Source of the DNA: Shewanella algae | GTDB lineage: Bacteria > Pseudomonadota > Gammaproteobacteria > Enterobacterales > Shewanellaceae | Assembly: GCF_009183365.2 (NCBI RefSeq) | Contig: NZ_CP068230.1 | Span: 4,307,001-4,371,000, forward strand | Direction of reading: 5' to 3' | Length of the DNA: 64,000 bases | Shown: positions 33,182-41,951 of the stretch, one piece after another | Layout of the letters: each line of letters begins with the position of its first letter | How positions within the stretch are numbered: the first letter of the stretch is position 1 | Translations under genes and position numbers: made by a program | Notes under the pieces: generated by a model | Database searches by the model: none | Told to the model about the DNA's origin: nothing | Seen by the model: the letters and a program-made list of their open reading frames with translations, nothing else

Positions 33182-34276
33182 CTAGCGGATCAGCGAGCCC
33201 AAAGGCAGCCCGCTGAGCGCCCTGGCATCCTGCTTGGAAAACCAGGTGTCGGGTAATGTCACCTGCTGCCACAGCTCCCGGCACAGCGATTGGCTGTCCT
33301 GCCAATTGCCGGCCAACAGCCAAGGCACCAGCAGGTCGCCCACATCCGGGTAGTTAATCGGCTCAGGGCTACCCCGTTTGAGCCAACGTTTCACCGTTTG
33401 CGGCTCCAGCGTCATCATGCTGTCGGCCGCTGCCAGCAGCTCCAGGGCGGCCACATTCGACAGCTGTTCAAACTGCCCAAGCAAGGGTTTAACCAAGAGC
33501 TTTTTACCCAGGGTCAGGGCTTCACTGGCCAGTTCAAATCCGGCATTGGCTATCACCCCACCGCAGCTGGCGAGATCGGCCTTGAAGCCTTCACGATCAA
33601 AACCATGCCACAGAATATGCTCAGGTAAAGCAACTGGCGCCGCCTGGCTGTGATACACCATAAAACGGTAGTCATGGAAAGGGTGCAACAATTCGGCGAT
33701 AGCTTGTGGGCTCTCAAACGGTAGATACACCAAAATATCGTGCGAATGTTCCACGGCGCAGCGGCTGACATCGACAAAGGGCGGCAATATCGGATAACCA
33801 AAGTGATGCCAGTGACACCCCAATGCCTGATCCACGGGAGCGAAGTTTTCCAGCAACCAGTCGTTGAACCAGGAGTTTCCTACTTTGGGCACAGGGTATT
33901 TGAGGGAAGCCTGATGACTAATGCCTATGCTGGGCACTCCCTGACGCCTGGCGGCCCAGGCCGAAACAGGCTCAAAGTCATTGAGCAAGAGATCATAGCC
34001 ACTGAGATCCAACTCGCGAATGTCTCGCCAAAGCTCAATGGCGGAATTGTGCATCAGTGTCTTGGGGATGCTGACCCGTCCCTTTTGAGTCACAAAGGTC
34101 AGCCCGGCACAGACCCGGTAATCGCCGAAGGCCTGCATATCAAAAAACTGCTCCGGCTGGCGACCACTGAAGAAATAATCAACCTGAATATCGTGCTTTG
34201 CCAAGGCTTTGGCTACTACTCTGGCGCGACTCAAATGGCCATTCCCTGTGCCCTGAACGCCGTAAAGTATCCGCAT
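33182..34276 (-). CDS. Glycosyltransferase, MJ1255/VC2487 family
   Basis: A 364-residue GT-B type glycosyltransferase of the MJ1255/VC2487 group. The N-terminus MRILYGVQGTGNGHLSRA contains the GxGHxxR signature of UDP-sugar transferases such as MurG and UgtP. A C-terminal nucleotide-sugar segment is seen (CGGVIANAGFELASEALTLGKKLLVKP), with FEQLSNVAAL. The acceptor is not known; neighbours are a PAP2 phosphatase and a small membrane protein, which hints at an envelope lipid or glycan. The ATG lies 9 bases after the PAP2 stop, so the two form a unit. Confidence 0.87.
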   Translation of the reverse strand: MRILYGVQGTGNGHLSRARVVAKALAKHDIQVDYFFSGRQPEQFFDMQAFGDYRVCAGLTFVTQKGRVSIPKTLMHNSAIELWRDIRELDLSGYDLLLNDFEPVSAWAARRQGVPSIGISHQASLKYPVPKVGNSWFNDWLLENFAPVDQALGCHWHHFGYPILPPFVDVSRCAVEHSHDILVYLPFESPQAIAELLHPFHDYRFMVYHSQAAPVALPEHILWHGFDREGFKADLASCGGVIANAGFELASEALTLGKKLLVKPLLGQFEQLSNVAALELLAAADSMMTLEPQTVKRWLKRGSPEPINYPDVGDLLVPWLLAGNWQDSQSLCRELWQQVTLPDTWFSKQDARALSGLPLGSLIR

Positions 34277-34285
34277 TGATAGTCC

Positions 34286-34798
34286 TTATATCCAAACTAC
34301 TGCTATGAGAGTGGCACTGCAGCCCAAAAGGGCACCGGCCAAGATATCGAGAGGGTAGTGAACACCGAGAAACACCCTGGAAACCCCAACCAGGCCAGCC
34401 CAGATAAATGCCGGCACTGCCAGCTGCGGGTAAATTTGCCATACCGCACTGGCGAACACGAAGGCACCCGCCGTATGGCCGGACGGCAGACTGAATTTGT
34501 CAGAGGGCTCAAAGCTGGCCCTGAAGCCCACCAGAACCTGATGACATGGGCGTTTACGTCGAATGGCATTTTTGAGTAACAGGTACAAAGGCAATTCCAC
34601 TGCATACGCCAACAGCAACAAAGCGAAGAAGCGCTGTCCATCCTGCTCCAGCAACATAAGCAGCGCCAGACACAGGTAAAGCGGACCATTACCCGATGCA
34701 GAAAACTTGAGGGCGCTGGCTTCCAGATCATGTTTGCGGCCAAATTGTGTCAGCGCGCGAAAGGTTCGAAGATCGAGTTCAGCAAGGTAGGTAAACAT
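34286..34798 (-). CDS. PAP2-family membrane phosphatase
   Basis: A 170-residue integral membrane phosphatase (PgpB/undecaprenyl-pyrophosphate phosphatase type). All three PAP2 motifs are present: KNAIRRKRP (about 77-85), LPSGHTAGAF (about 104-113) and SRVFLGVHYPLD (about 142-153). About five membrane helices are visible. It probably dephosphorylates a lipid phosphate or undecaprenyl pyrophosphate. Co-transcription with the downstream glycosyltransferase suggests a shared lipid-linked substrate. Confidence 0.88.
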   Translation of the reverse strand: MFTYLAELDLRTFRALTQFGRKHDLEASALKFSASGNGPLYLCLALLMLLEQDGQRFFALLLLAYAVELPLYLLLKNAIRRKRPCHQVLVGFRASFEPSDKFSLPSGHTAGAFVFASAVWQIYPQLAVPAFIWAGLVGVSRVFLGVHYPLDILAGALLGCSATLIAVVWI

Positions 34799-34919
34799 GG
34801 CTGAGGCTCCTTCTGTGGACAGTAAGGAGCCGGGTCAAGGGCTCCGTTCTGTGTAGCAGTAAAGAGCCTAGTCAAGGGGTGTGACGGACAGGTGACACCT
34901 GCCCTAAGCTTTTATGACA

Positions 34920-35162
34920 TCAGGCAGTGACAGTAGCCCGGCCACGATAGATTTTGATCAAATGATAGATGTTGATACAAGCCACAAAGGCGTTCATCCC
35001 CGCTACCGGCCAGGCAGAAATAGCTGCACCGTAAATCACAAACAGGGTACAACCGGTAAAGTTGATCCAACGCAGCCAGATAATATCCTTCATCATCAGT
35101 GAAATAGCCACCATGATGGAGGCAAAATAGCCAACGATTTCAACTGTGTTAAGAGCTTCCAT
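34920..35162 (-). CDS. Small three-helix inner membrane protein
   Basis: An 80-residue membrane protein with three hydrophobic segments (about 8-24, 31-50 and 52-70) and a basic C-terminal tail. The ATG at 35162 (MEALNTVEIVGYFAS) has GAGGTG upstream. The layout and the GYFASIMVAISLMMKDIIWLR start resemble YgjV-type proteins, with a distant similarity in plan to SemiSWEET sugar transporters. I cannot assign a function. Confidence 0.75.
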   Translation of the reverse strand: MEALNTVEIVGYFASIMVAISLMMKDIIWLRWINFTGCTLFVIYGAAISAWPVAGMNAFVACINIYHLIKIYRGRATVTA

Positions 35163-35496
35163 AAGGCACCTCATTAAGGCCCTCTGCCGTCCATAAGCCT
35201 GACGGGGGATCCGTGCCCCTAAAGCAGGTTAAAGTTAAGTAAGTTTGAATGGTGCCAATGCTAACAAAAGTCACAACAGAGTTGTAATAAAAATACGTTA
35301 TTTAATGAGCTGCATCAAAAAACGCTGCATATATAGACAGGAGTTACGAAATATTACCACGCAAATGTTAACGGAGATAAAATCCAGCAATACCGTGATT
35401 GATAACACTTTTCTTTTCAAGAATCCCTTATATACTGGCACTTAGTGCGTTATCCCGCGGTCTTGTCAGACCCTGCGGTTCAACAGGAGTGTAAAT
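35163..35496. other. Divergent intergenic region upstream of rraA
   Basis: 334 bases without a gene, A/T-rich from 35220 on. It must carry promoters for the small membrane protein (leftward) and rraA (rightward). The best rightward -10-like box is TATACT near 35440; I find no convincing -35. AGGAG seven bases before the rraA ATG is the ribosome site. No repeats or RNA-like structure stand out. Confidence 0.5.
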
Positions 35497-35982
35497 ATGG
35501 AATACAACACCTCAGAACTTTGTGACATGTACCTGGATGTTGTCGATGTCGTCGAGCCCATGTTCAGCAACTACGGTGGCTGTAGTTCATTTGGCGGCTC
35601 CATTAGCACCATCAAGTGTTTCGAAGACAACGGCCTCATTCTCGATGTATTGCAGGACGATGGCGAAGGAAAGGTTCTGCTGGTAGACGGTGGTGGTTCT
35701 CTGCGCCGGGCGCTGATCGATGCCTCGATTGCCGAGGTTGCGGTCAACAACAACTGGGAAGGCATTATCGTTTACGGTAGCGTGCGCGATGTCGATGCCC
35801 TCGAAGAGCTGGATATAGGTATCCAGGCTTTGGCCTCCATTCCTGTTGGTGCCGATGGCAATGCCATTGGTGAAGTGGACATTCCGGTGAACTTCGGTGG
35901 CGTCACCTTCCTGCCTGGCGATCATATCTATGCCGATAACACTGGGGTGATTCTTTCTCCCGAGCCTTTGGATATCGACTGA
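35497..35982 (+). CDS. rraA: Regulator of ribonuclease E activity A
   Basis: RraA, a ring-shaped trimer that binds RNase E and inhibits mRNA decay. The 161 residues agree with E. coli RraA: MEYNTSELCDMYLDVVDVVEP, NYGGCSSFGGSI, LLVDGGGSLRRALIDASIAE and WEGIIVYGSVRDVDAL. The fold is related to methyltransferases and HMG aldolases, and the usual aldolase residues are partly retained. It is monocistronic, with a strong terminator after it. Both RNase G and an RNase E adaptor (CsrD) are also in this window. Confidence 0.95.
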   Translation: MEYNTSELCDMYLDVVDVVEPMFSNYGGCSSFGGSISTIKCFEDNGLILDVLQDDGEGKVLLVDGGGSLRRALIDASIAEVAVNNNWEGIIVYGSVRDVDALEELDIGIQALASIPVGADGNAIGEVDIPVNFGGVTFLPGDHIYADNTGVILSPEPLDID

Positions 35983-35997
35983 TAACGACCTCTGCAC

Positions 35998-36023
35998 AAA
36001 AGCCGGCCTCTGCCGGCTTTTTT
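35998..36023 (+). terminator. Terminator after rraA
   Basis: AAAAGCCGGC (35998-36007), loop CTCT, GCCGGCTTTT (36012-36021) with further T residues. A classic Rho-independent terminator 15 bases past the rraA stop. Confidence 0.88.
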
Positions 36024-36090
36024 GTTGCCTTTTGCTCAGCCTCGGCCAGAATAGAGGCTATTCTTGCCCCGTCAGAGAAAGGGATATTCT

Positions 36091-37113
36091 ATGGAACTGC
36101 CGCTCTCCCCCATCACGCAAGCCAAGCTGGCTCAATCTTTCAGCCCCAGAGAAGGTGAAACCCGTCTGGGTCAGAAAGTGCGCCTGCTGCCAGGCGCGGC
36201 AAGCTATATGGATGCGCTGACCCAGGCCAAAGCCGCAGGCGCCCGTTTTGCCATTATCGGAATCAAGGAGGACCTTGGGCCCAGGGCTAATCTAGGGCAA
36301 GGCGGTGCCAACCAGGCCTTTGCCGCCATGTTGCCGGCGCTGCTTAATCTGCAGTCCAACCGCTTTTTAAGTGGTGAAGAATGCCTGCTGCTGGGGGAAA
36401 TCACCCCGGTTGCCAATGCTGCCAATGATTGTCAGCAACTCAGACAAGAGGTGGAGTCTCTGGATCAGCAGGTCATCGAAGCCCTGACTCCGGTTTTTGC
36501 CGCCGGGCTTGAGCCCATCGTCATCGGCGGTGGCCACAACAACGCCTTTGGCTTACTCAGCGCCGCCCGGGCGGCATTATCCAAGCCGCTGGCGGCGGTC
36601 AATCTGGATCCTCATTCAGACTTCAGGTTGCGTGAAGGCCGCCACAGTGGCAATGGTTTCAGTTATGCCGCGGCCAACGGCGCCCTGGGGCATTATCACG
36701 TGCTCGGGCTGCATGAACTGAAAAACAGTGAAGCCAATCTGGAACAACTTACGGCCTTCGGAGGCAGTTGGCACAGCCTGCAACAGATTTGGGTACGCCG
36801 TGAGCTGAGTTTAGAACAGGCACTGAGCGACATTGCCCGCCAGCTGCGTCATACAGGTCTACCGGTCGCCATAGAGCTGGATCTGGATGCTATAACCCGG
36901 ATGCCTTCCAGTGCCTCAACCATTGCCGGTATTCCATTGTTGGATGCGGCACATTACGTCAGCCATATGGCGCGCCACACCCCAAGTGTTTATCTGCATC
37001 TGGCCGAAGGCGCCCCGGCATGCCACGACGCAGGTTTAGCCGCCGGTTACAAGGCCGTAGGTCAGTGCCTTGCCGAACTGATTTACGCCTATCTACAGGC
37101 CAAACAGGTCTGA
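36091..37113 (+). CDS. Arginase/formimidoylglutamase-family hydrolase
   Basis: A 340-residue ureohydrolase-fold protein. The ATG at 36091 is preferred (AAAGGG upstream) over an earlier in-frame start at 36064. The set of binuclear-metal ligands is present: GGGHNN (His), NLDPHSDFR (Asp, His, Asp) and ELDLDAI (two Asp). The GGGHN and DPHSDFR variants are more like formimidoylglutamase (HutG) than arginase or agmatinase. No other histidine-degradation gene is nearby, so the substrate is open. It is a single-gene unit between rraA and ubiE. Confidence 0.8.
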   Translation: MELPLSPITQAKLAQSFSPREGETRLGQKVRLLPGAASYMDALTQAKAAGARFAIIGIKEDLGPRANLGQGGANQAFAAMLPALLNLQSNRFLSGEECLLLGEITPVANAANDCQQLRQEVESLDQQVIEALTPVFAAGLEPIVIGGGHNNAFGLLSAARAALSKPLAAVNLDPHSDFRLREGRHSGNGFSYAAANGALGHYHVLGLHELKNSEANLEQLTAFGGSWHSLQQIWVRRELSLEQALSDIARQLRHTGLPVAIELDLDAITRMPSSASTIAGIPLLDAAHYVSHMARHTPSVYLHLAEGAPACHDAGLAAGYKAVGQCLAELIYAYLQAKQV

Positions 37114-37382
37114 ACACTGCCACACTCTTTTCGCTGTAGCACCGCCAAGCTTGCCCGTGCTCAAATAGGCAGGACGGCTAAGCGAAGTTCAGCCGCAATA
37201 GGGAATGCTATGGCGGCTGGGGCTATTCACCCCCGGCGGATATTGTGGTCTAATGCGCAGTCTGGCCTGGGGCCAACAGCATTTTTTACTGCGGCGATCA
37301 CAGCTTGGCCGCGCAAAGATTCAGCAAGCTGTACCAATAGCTTACACTCGCTGCAATACGAGCTAGTCATAGGAATACACTG

Positions 37383-38138
37383 ATGTCTGAAGACTCACCA
37401 AAGAGTACACATTTCGGGTATAAAACTGTCGAAGCCGATAAGAAGGCCGACCTGGTAGCCGGAGTCTTCCATTCCGTTGCCACTAAATACGACATCATGA
37501 ACGATGTCGCTTCCTTTGGTATCCATAGATTCTGGAAACGCTTCACCATTGAGTGCGCCGGTGCCCGTCCGGGAATGAAGGTATTGGATCTGGCCGGTGG
37601 TACCGGTGATTTGACCGCCAAGTTCTCTCACCTGGTGGGTGACAAGGGTCAGGTTATCCTGGCGGATATCAATGATTCCATGCTCAAAGTCGGTCGCAGC
37701 AAGCTGCGCGACAAGGGCATAGTGGGCAACGTCAGTTATGTACAGGCCAACGCCGAAGCACTGCCCTTCCCGGACAATCACTTCGATATCATCACCATCG
37801 CCTTTGGCCTGCGTAATGTGACCGACAAAGACGCGGCGCTGCGCTCCATGCAACGTGTGCTCAAGCCAGGCGGTAAGTTGTTGGTATTGGAGTTTTCCAA
37901 GCCACAGCATGAGATCATGCGTAAGGCCTACGATCTGTATTCATTCAAGATCCTGCCCAAGATGGGTCAGCTGGTTGCCAAAGATGCCGACAGCTACGAA
38001 TACCTGGCCGAGTCCATCCGTATGCACCCGGATCAGGAAACCCTGAAACAGATGATGCAAGATGCCGGCCTGGAGCAGGTGGATTACATCAATATGACCG
38101 ACGGCGTAGTGGCTCTGCACCGAGGCTATAAGTTCTGA
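37383..38138 (+). CDS. ubiE: Ubiquinone/menaquinone C-methyltransferase UbiE
   Basis: SAM-dependent methyltransferase for the C-methylation step of both ubiquinone and menaquinone synthesis. The 251 residues match E. coli UbiE: FHSVATKYDIMNDVASFGIHRFWK, the SAM motif DLAGGTGDLT (about 66-75), and IAFGLRNVTD. It opens the ubiE-ubiJ-ubiB run, with one base between its stop and the ubiJ ATG. The 269 bases upstream contain no gene; the promoter should be there. Confidence 0.96.
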   Translation: MSEDSPKSTHFGYKTVEADKKADLVAGVFHSVATKYDIMNDVASFGIHRFWKRFTIECAGARPGMKVLDLAGGTGDLTAKFSHLVGDKGQVILADINDSMLKVGRSKLRDKGIVGNVSYVQANAEALPFPDNHFDIITIAFGLRNVTDKDAALRSMQRVLKPGGKLLVLEFSKPQHEIMRKAYDLYSFKILPKMGQLVAKDADSYEYLAESIRMHPDQETLKQMMQDAGLEQVDYINMTDGVVALHRGYKF

Positions 38139-38139
38139 G

Positions 38140-38772
38140 ATGAATGAGCTGAGCCTGACATCCCAGTGGCGGCTGCTGTGCTGCACCGCTCTGGAGATGG
38201 CGCTAGAGAAAGTCACCGACCAAGCCGAGGGCGAATATGCCCGGTTGAAATCGCTGCACGGTAAAGTCCTGTGTCTGCAACTCAGTCAACTGAACTGGCC
38301 ACTTTATTTAGTGTTTGCCAAAAAAATTCAGGTGCTTTCCAGCTATGAAGGTGAGGCAGCGGTTACCGTCAAGGCCGATGCCACCGCCCTCTACCGCCTG
38401 GGCGAAGGCGAAAGCCTCACCGAGCTTATCAAACAAGATAAGCTGGTAATCGAAGGGGAACTCGCCTTGCTGCAAACATTCAGCCATTTTCTGCAGCAGG
38501 TCAGGTTTGACTTTGCCGAGCCTTTGTCCCGGTATCTGGGCGATGCCCCGACTCATATCTTGTTAAGTGGTCTGCAGCGAGCCAAGGCAGATTTAAGCCG
38601 GGTTTTTAACAAGACCCAATCCCATCTGGCGCAATTAACCACCGAAGAGTACAGATTAGCCCCTCATCGGCTTGAATTTATTCACCATTGCGACAAAATT
38701 GACGAGCTTGTGGCCGCCACGGACGCTCTGGAACAACGACTCGCCAATTTGAAGGACAAGAAAAGCCCATGA
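38140..38772 (+). CDS. ubiJ: Ubiquinone biosynthesis accessory factor UbiJ
   Basis: A 210-residue accessory protein of the soluble Ubi complex; its SCP2-like N-terminal domain (about 15-115) binds polyprenyl intermediates. TALYRLGEGESLTELIKQDKLVIEGELALLQTF is typical. The C-terminal half is helical, probably coiled coil (LAQLTTEEYRLAPHRLEFI). It is between ubiE and ubiB as in E. coli and overlaps ubiB by four bases. Confidence 0.9.
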   Translation: MNELSLTSQWRLLCCTALEMALEKVTDQAEGEYARLKSLHGKVLCLQLSQLNWPLYLVFAKKIQVLSSYEGEAAVTVKADATALYRLGEGESLTELIKQDKLVIEGELALLQTFSHFLQQVRFDFAEPLSRYLGDAPTHILLSGLQRAKADLSRVFNKTQSHLAQLTTEEYRLAPHRLEFIHHCDKIDELVAATDALEQRLANLKDKKSP

Positions 38773-40418
38773 GTTTCGCCAGTATCAAGAGAGGATATCA
38801 GGTTATCAGCATTGCCCTGCATTATGGTTTGGACGAGCTGTTGCCGAAAAAGTTGACCCCTTGGTACTTCAAACTCTGGCGCCGCAGTCTGTTCTGGCTG
38901 CGCAACAAACATAAATCCAAGGCCGGTGGTGAACGGCTGAAACTGGCCATGCAAGAGTTGGGGCCGGTTTATATCAAGTTCGGCCAGATGCTCTCCACCC
39001 GTCGCGATCTACTCAGCGATGAATGGGCCCATGAATTGGCCATGTTGCAGGACAGAGTCCCGCCATTTGACTCCAAGCTGGCGCGGGAAGCCATTGAAGC
39101 CGAACTCAAGGCCCCCATAGAAACCCTGTTTGACGACTTTGACGATACCCCGCTGGCCTCGGCATCTATTTCCCAAGTGCACACGGCAACGCTCAAGTCC
39201 AACGGCAAGCCTGTGGTTCTCAAGGTATTACGCCCCAATGTAGAGCAAAACATTCTCGCCGACTTGCAACTGATGAGCCAGAGTGCCAATCTGCTGGAAA
39301 CCATTCTCGGCCCGGATAATCGCCTGCGCCCGGCCGAAGTGGTGGAAGACTACCGCACTACCATTCTGGGAGAGCTCAACCTAAAACTGGAAGCGCTCAA
39401 CACGGTCAAGCTGCGCAACAATTTTATCGACTCCAACGCCCTCTATATTCCCTATGTTTATGAAGAGCTGTGCTATCCAAGGCTGATGGTGATGGAGCGC
39501 ATCGAGGGGATCCCGGTTTCGGACGTTGCCGCGCTCAAGGCCCAGGGTACCAACCTCAAGCTACTGGCCGAGCGTGGGGTGGAACTCTTCTTTACCCAGG
39601 TATTTCGCGATAACTTTTTCCACGCCGACATGCACCCGGGCAACATCTTTATTTCCCGCGAGCATCCGGAAGATCCTTTCTATATTGGTCTGGACTGCGG
39701 CATCATGGGAACGCTCAACGACACGGATAAACGCTATCTGGCGGAAAACTTCCTTGCCTTCTTCAATCGTGATTACCGCCGTATCGCCCAGCTGTATGTG
39801 GAATCCGGTTGGGTTTCGGCCGATACCGACATTCAGGCCTTCGAGCAAGCTGTCAAAGTGGTGTGTGAACCTATGTTCAACAAGCCGCTGGATGAGATCT
39901 CCTTCGGCCATGTGCTGCTGGAACTGTTCCGTACCGCTCGCCGCTTCCACATAGTGGTACAGCCACAGTTGGTCTTGCTGGAAAAGACCTTGCTCTATAT
40001 CGAAGGCTTGGGACGTCAGCTCTATCCTCAGTTGGATCTGTGGCAAACGGCCAAGCCTTTCCTCGAACAGTGGATGGCCGAACAGGTCGGTCCAAAGGCA
40101 ATGTTCAAAAAAGTGCAAACACAATTGCCCTTCTGGTCTGATAAACTTCCAGAGTTTCCGGAGCTGATATATGACAATCTGAAGCTGGGGCGAAATCTCC
40201 TTGGAGCTCAGCAGCAGATGTTGGACAAATATCTGAAGCACCAGCAGAAAGCGCACAAGAGCAATTATTTGTTAATCACATCCGCAATTTTGTTGATCTG
40301 TGGCACGATTTCACTCAGTCAGGACGCTACACTGTGGCCTTCCTATGTCAGTATGGGAGCCGGAGCAATCCTGTGGTTTATTGGATGGCGATCCAGGCCC
40401 AAAATTAAGAAATTTTAA
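38769..40418 (+). CDS. ubiB: Ubiquinone biosynthesis protein UbiB (ABC1/ADCK kinase family)
   Basis: A 549-residue atypical protein-kinase-like ATPase required for ubiquinone synthesis. The family's KxGQ motif is seen as YIKFGQMLSTRRDLL (about 68-83), the nucleotide loop region as ASISQVHTA, and the catalytic region as FFHADMHPGNIFI with GLDCGIMG. Two membrane helices lie at the C-terminus (about 500-545). Length equals E. coli UbiB. It is preceded by ubiJ and followed by tatA after 59 bases. Confidence 0.95.
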   Translation: MSFASIKRGYQVISIALHYGLDELLPKKLTPWYFKLWRRSLFWLRNKHKSKAGGERLKLAMQELGPVYIKFGQMLSTRRDLLSDEWAHELAMLQDRVPPFDSKLAREAIEAELKAPIETLFDDFDDTPLASASISQVHTATLKSNGKPVVLKVLRPNVEQNILADLQLMSQSANLLETILGPDNRLRPAEVVEDYRTTILGELNLKLEALNTVKLRNNFIDSNALYIPYVYEELCYPRLMVMERIEGIPVSDVAALKAQGTNLKLLAERGVELFFTQVFRDNFFHADMHPGNIFISREHPEDPFYIGLDCGIMGTLNDTDKRYLAENFLAFFNRDYRRIAQLYVESGWVSADTDIQAFEQAVKVVCEPMFNKPLDEISFGHVLLELFRTARRFHIVVQPQLVLLEKTLLYIEGLGRQLYPQLDLWQTAKPFLEQWMAEQVGPKAMFKKVQTQLPFWSDKLPEFPELIYDNLKLGRNLLGAQQQMLDKYLKHQQKAHKSNYLLITSAILLICGTISLSQDATLWPSYVSMGAGAILWFIGWRSRPKIKKF

Positions 40419-40437
40419 TTAGTACATTTTAATTAAA

Positions 40438-40453
40438 GGTTCATAATTGAACC
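40438..40453. repeat. Inverted repeat upstream of tatA
   Basis: GGTTCA-TAAT-TGAACC (40438-40453) is a perfect 6-base inverted repeat in an A/T-rich 59-base gap between ubiB and tatA. It has no following T run, so it is unlikely to terminate transcription; it could be a small operator or a processing hairpin in the polycistronic mRNA. Confidence 0.4.
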
Positions 40454-40477
40454 AAGATTATCTAAGAGGAAACCTTC

Positions 40478-40723
40478 ATGGGTGGTATCAGTATTTGGCA
40501 ACTTCTCATCATCGCGTTAATTGTAGTGCTGCTGTTCGGCACCAAGAAGCTGCGTTCACTGGGCGGCGACCTCGGCGGAGCAGTCAAGGGATTCAAGAAC
40601 GCCATGTCCAGTGACGATGACAAGAAGGCCATCGAGGACACTTCTGCACAGAACACTCAAGCAGACCCCAAAGCACAGGCGGCTGATAAGAAGCCAGAGT
40701 CCAAGGACAAAGAACAGGCGTAA
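40478..40723 (+). CDS. tatA: Twin-arginine translocase subunit TatA
   Basis: The 81-residue pore-forming subunit of the Tat pathway for folded proteins. MGGISIWQLLIIALIVVLLFG is the short membrane helix, followed by the FGTKKLRSLGGDLGGAVKGFK amphipathic helix and a charged, disordered tail. AGAGGAAACC upstream is a good ribosome site. It begins the tatABC operon, six bases before tatB. Confidence 0.95.
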   Translation: MGGISIWQLLIIALIVVLLFGTKKLRSLGGDLGGAVKGFKNAMSSDDDKKAIEDTSAQNTQADPKAQAADKKPESKDKEQA

Positions 40724-40729
40724 TTCCCT

Positions 40730-41137
40730 ATGTTCGATGGTATCGGCTTTATGGAGCTGCTGCTCATCGGGGTATTGGGGCTGGTCGTTCTCGGCCCCGA
40801 ACGTCTCCCGGTAGCGGTACGTTCAATTACCGGTTGGATCCGTGCCATGAAACGCATGGCCAATTCGGTCAAAGATGAACTTGAGCAGGAGCTCAAGATC
40901 GAGCAGTTACATGCAGACCTGAAAAAGGCCGAGAGCAAGGGCCTCAGCAATCTGTCTCCCGAACTGCAGGAGTCTATCGACCAACTGAGAGAGGCGGCCC
41001 AATCGGTCAACCGTCCCTATCAGGTTGAAGACAGCAAATCTCCAGCCCAGGAAGCACCCAAGGCAGAAGCCGCTGTCGAGGAGAAGACACCTGCCACCGA
41101 GACGGCTCCCAAGCCGACAGGTACTGACACTAAATAA
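40730..41137 (+). CDS. tatB: Twin-arginine translocase subunit TatB
   Basis: The 135-residue receptor subunit of Tat. The N-terminus MFDGIGFMELLLIGVLGLVVLGPERLPVA, with the Glu in the membrane helix and LGPERLP, identifies TatB rather than TatA. A long amphipathic/coiled region and an Ala/Glu/Pro-rich tail follow. It lies six bases after tatA and ten before tatC. Confidence 0.95.
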   Translation: MFDGIGFMELLLIGVLGLVVLGPERLPVAVRSITGWIRAMKRMANSVKDELEQELKIEQLHADLKKAESKGLSNLSPELQESIDQLREAAQSVNRPYQVEDSKSPAQEAPKAEAAVEEKTPATETAPKPTGTDTK

Positions 41138-41147
41138 TGGGTAAAGC

Positions 41148-41903
41148 ATGTCGCAACAGCAGCCATTAATCAGCCACTTGCTGGAACTGCGCACTAAACT
41201 GCTCAGAGCTATAGCAAGTGTGCTCATCGTGTTTATCGCCCTGGTTTACTGGGCAAACGACATCTATCACTACATGGCGATCCCATTGATGCAGTCACTG
41301 CCGGATACCGGCAGCATGATTGCAACGGATGTGGCCGCACCGTTTTTCGCTCCCTTTAAACTGACGCTGGTACTGTCTTTTTTCATTGCTGTGCCCTATG
41401 TGCTGTATCAGATCTGGTCCTTTGTTGCGCCCGGACTGTATAAACATGAAAAACGTCTGGTAGTCCCGCTATTGTTCAGCAGTACTCTGCTATTTTATTT
41501 GGGGATCGCCTTTGCCTACTATGTGGTGTTCCCGGTTGTATTCGGCTTCTTTACCAGTGTGGCTCCGGAAGGGGTTCAGGTTGCGACCGATATCAGCAGT
41601 TATTTGAGCTTTATTCTGAAGCTGTTCTTTGCCTTTGGTTTGGCATTCGAGATCCCGGTCGCCGTGATTTTGCTGTGCTGGGCCGGTGTCACCACTCCGG
41701 AAGACCTGAGAGCCAAACGCCCCTATATCGTTGTCGGCGCTTTTGTGGTGGGCATGTTACTGACACCTCCGGATGTTATTTCTCAGACTATGCTGGCCGT
41801 GCCAATGCTGTTATTGTTTGAGGGCGGACTCTTGGCTGCCCGTTTTTACAGCAAGGCTTCGGATGAATCAGACGAGGACGAGACCGAAGAAAAGCAAGCG
41901 TAA
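41148..41903 (+). CDS. tatC: Twin-arginine translocase subunit TatC
   Basis: The 251-residue polytopic subunit that recognises twin-arginine signal peptides. Six membrane helices are visible. The N-terminal QQPLISHLLELRTKLLRA and the loop SFVAPGLYKHEK with its conserved residues (FxxPGLxxxE) are diagnostic. The C-terminal tail is acidic. Together with tatA and tatB it gives a complete translocase. Confidence 0.96.
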   Translation: MSQQQPLISHLLELRTKLLRAIASVLIVFIALVYWANDIYHYMAIPLMQSLPDTGSMIATDVAAPFFAPFKLTLVLSFFIAVPYVLYQIWSFVAPGLYKHEKRLVVPLLFSSTLLFYLGIAFAYYVVFPVVFGFFTSVAPEGVQVATDISSYLSFILKLFFAFGLAFEIPVAVILLCWAGVTTPEDLRAKRPYIVVGAFVVGMLLTPPDVISQTMLAVPMLLLFEGGLLAARFYSKASDESDEDETEEKQA

Positions 41904-41951
41904 TCAGCGGGCAGCAAGGGTAAAAACAAGAATAAAAGAAGGATGATATTC

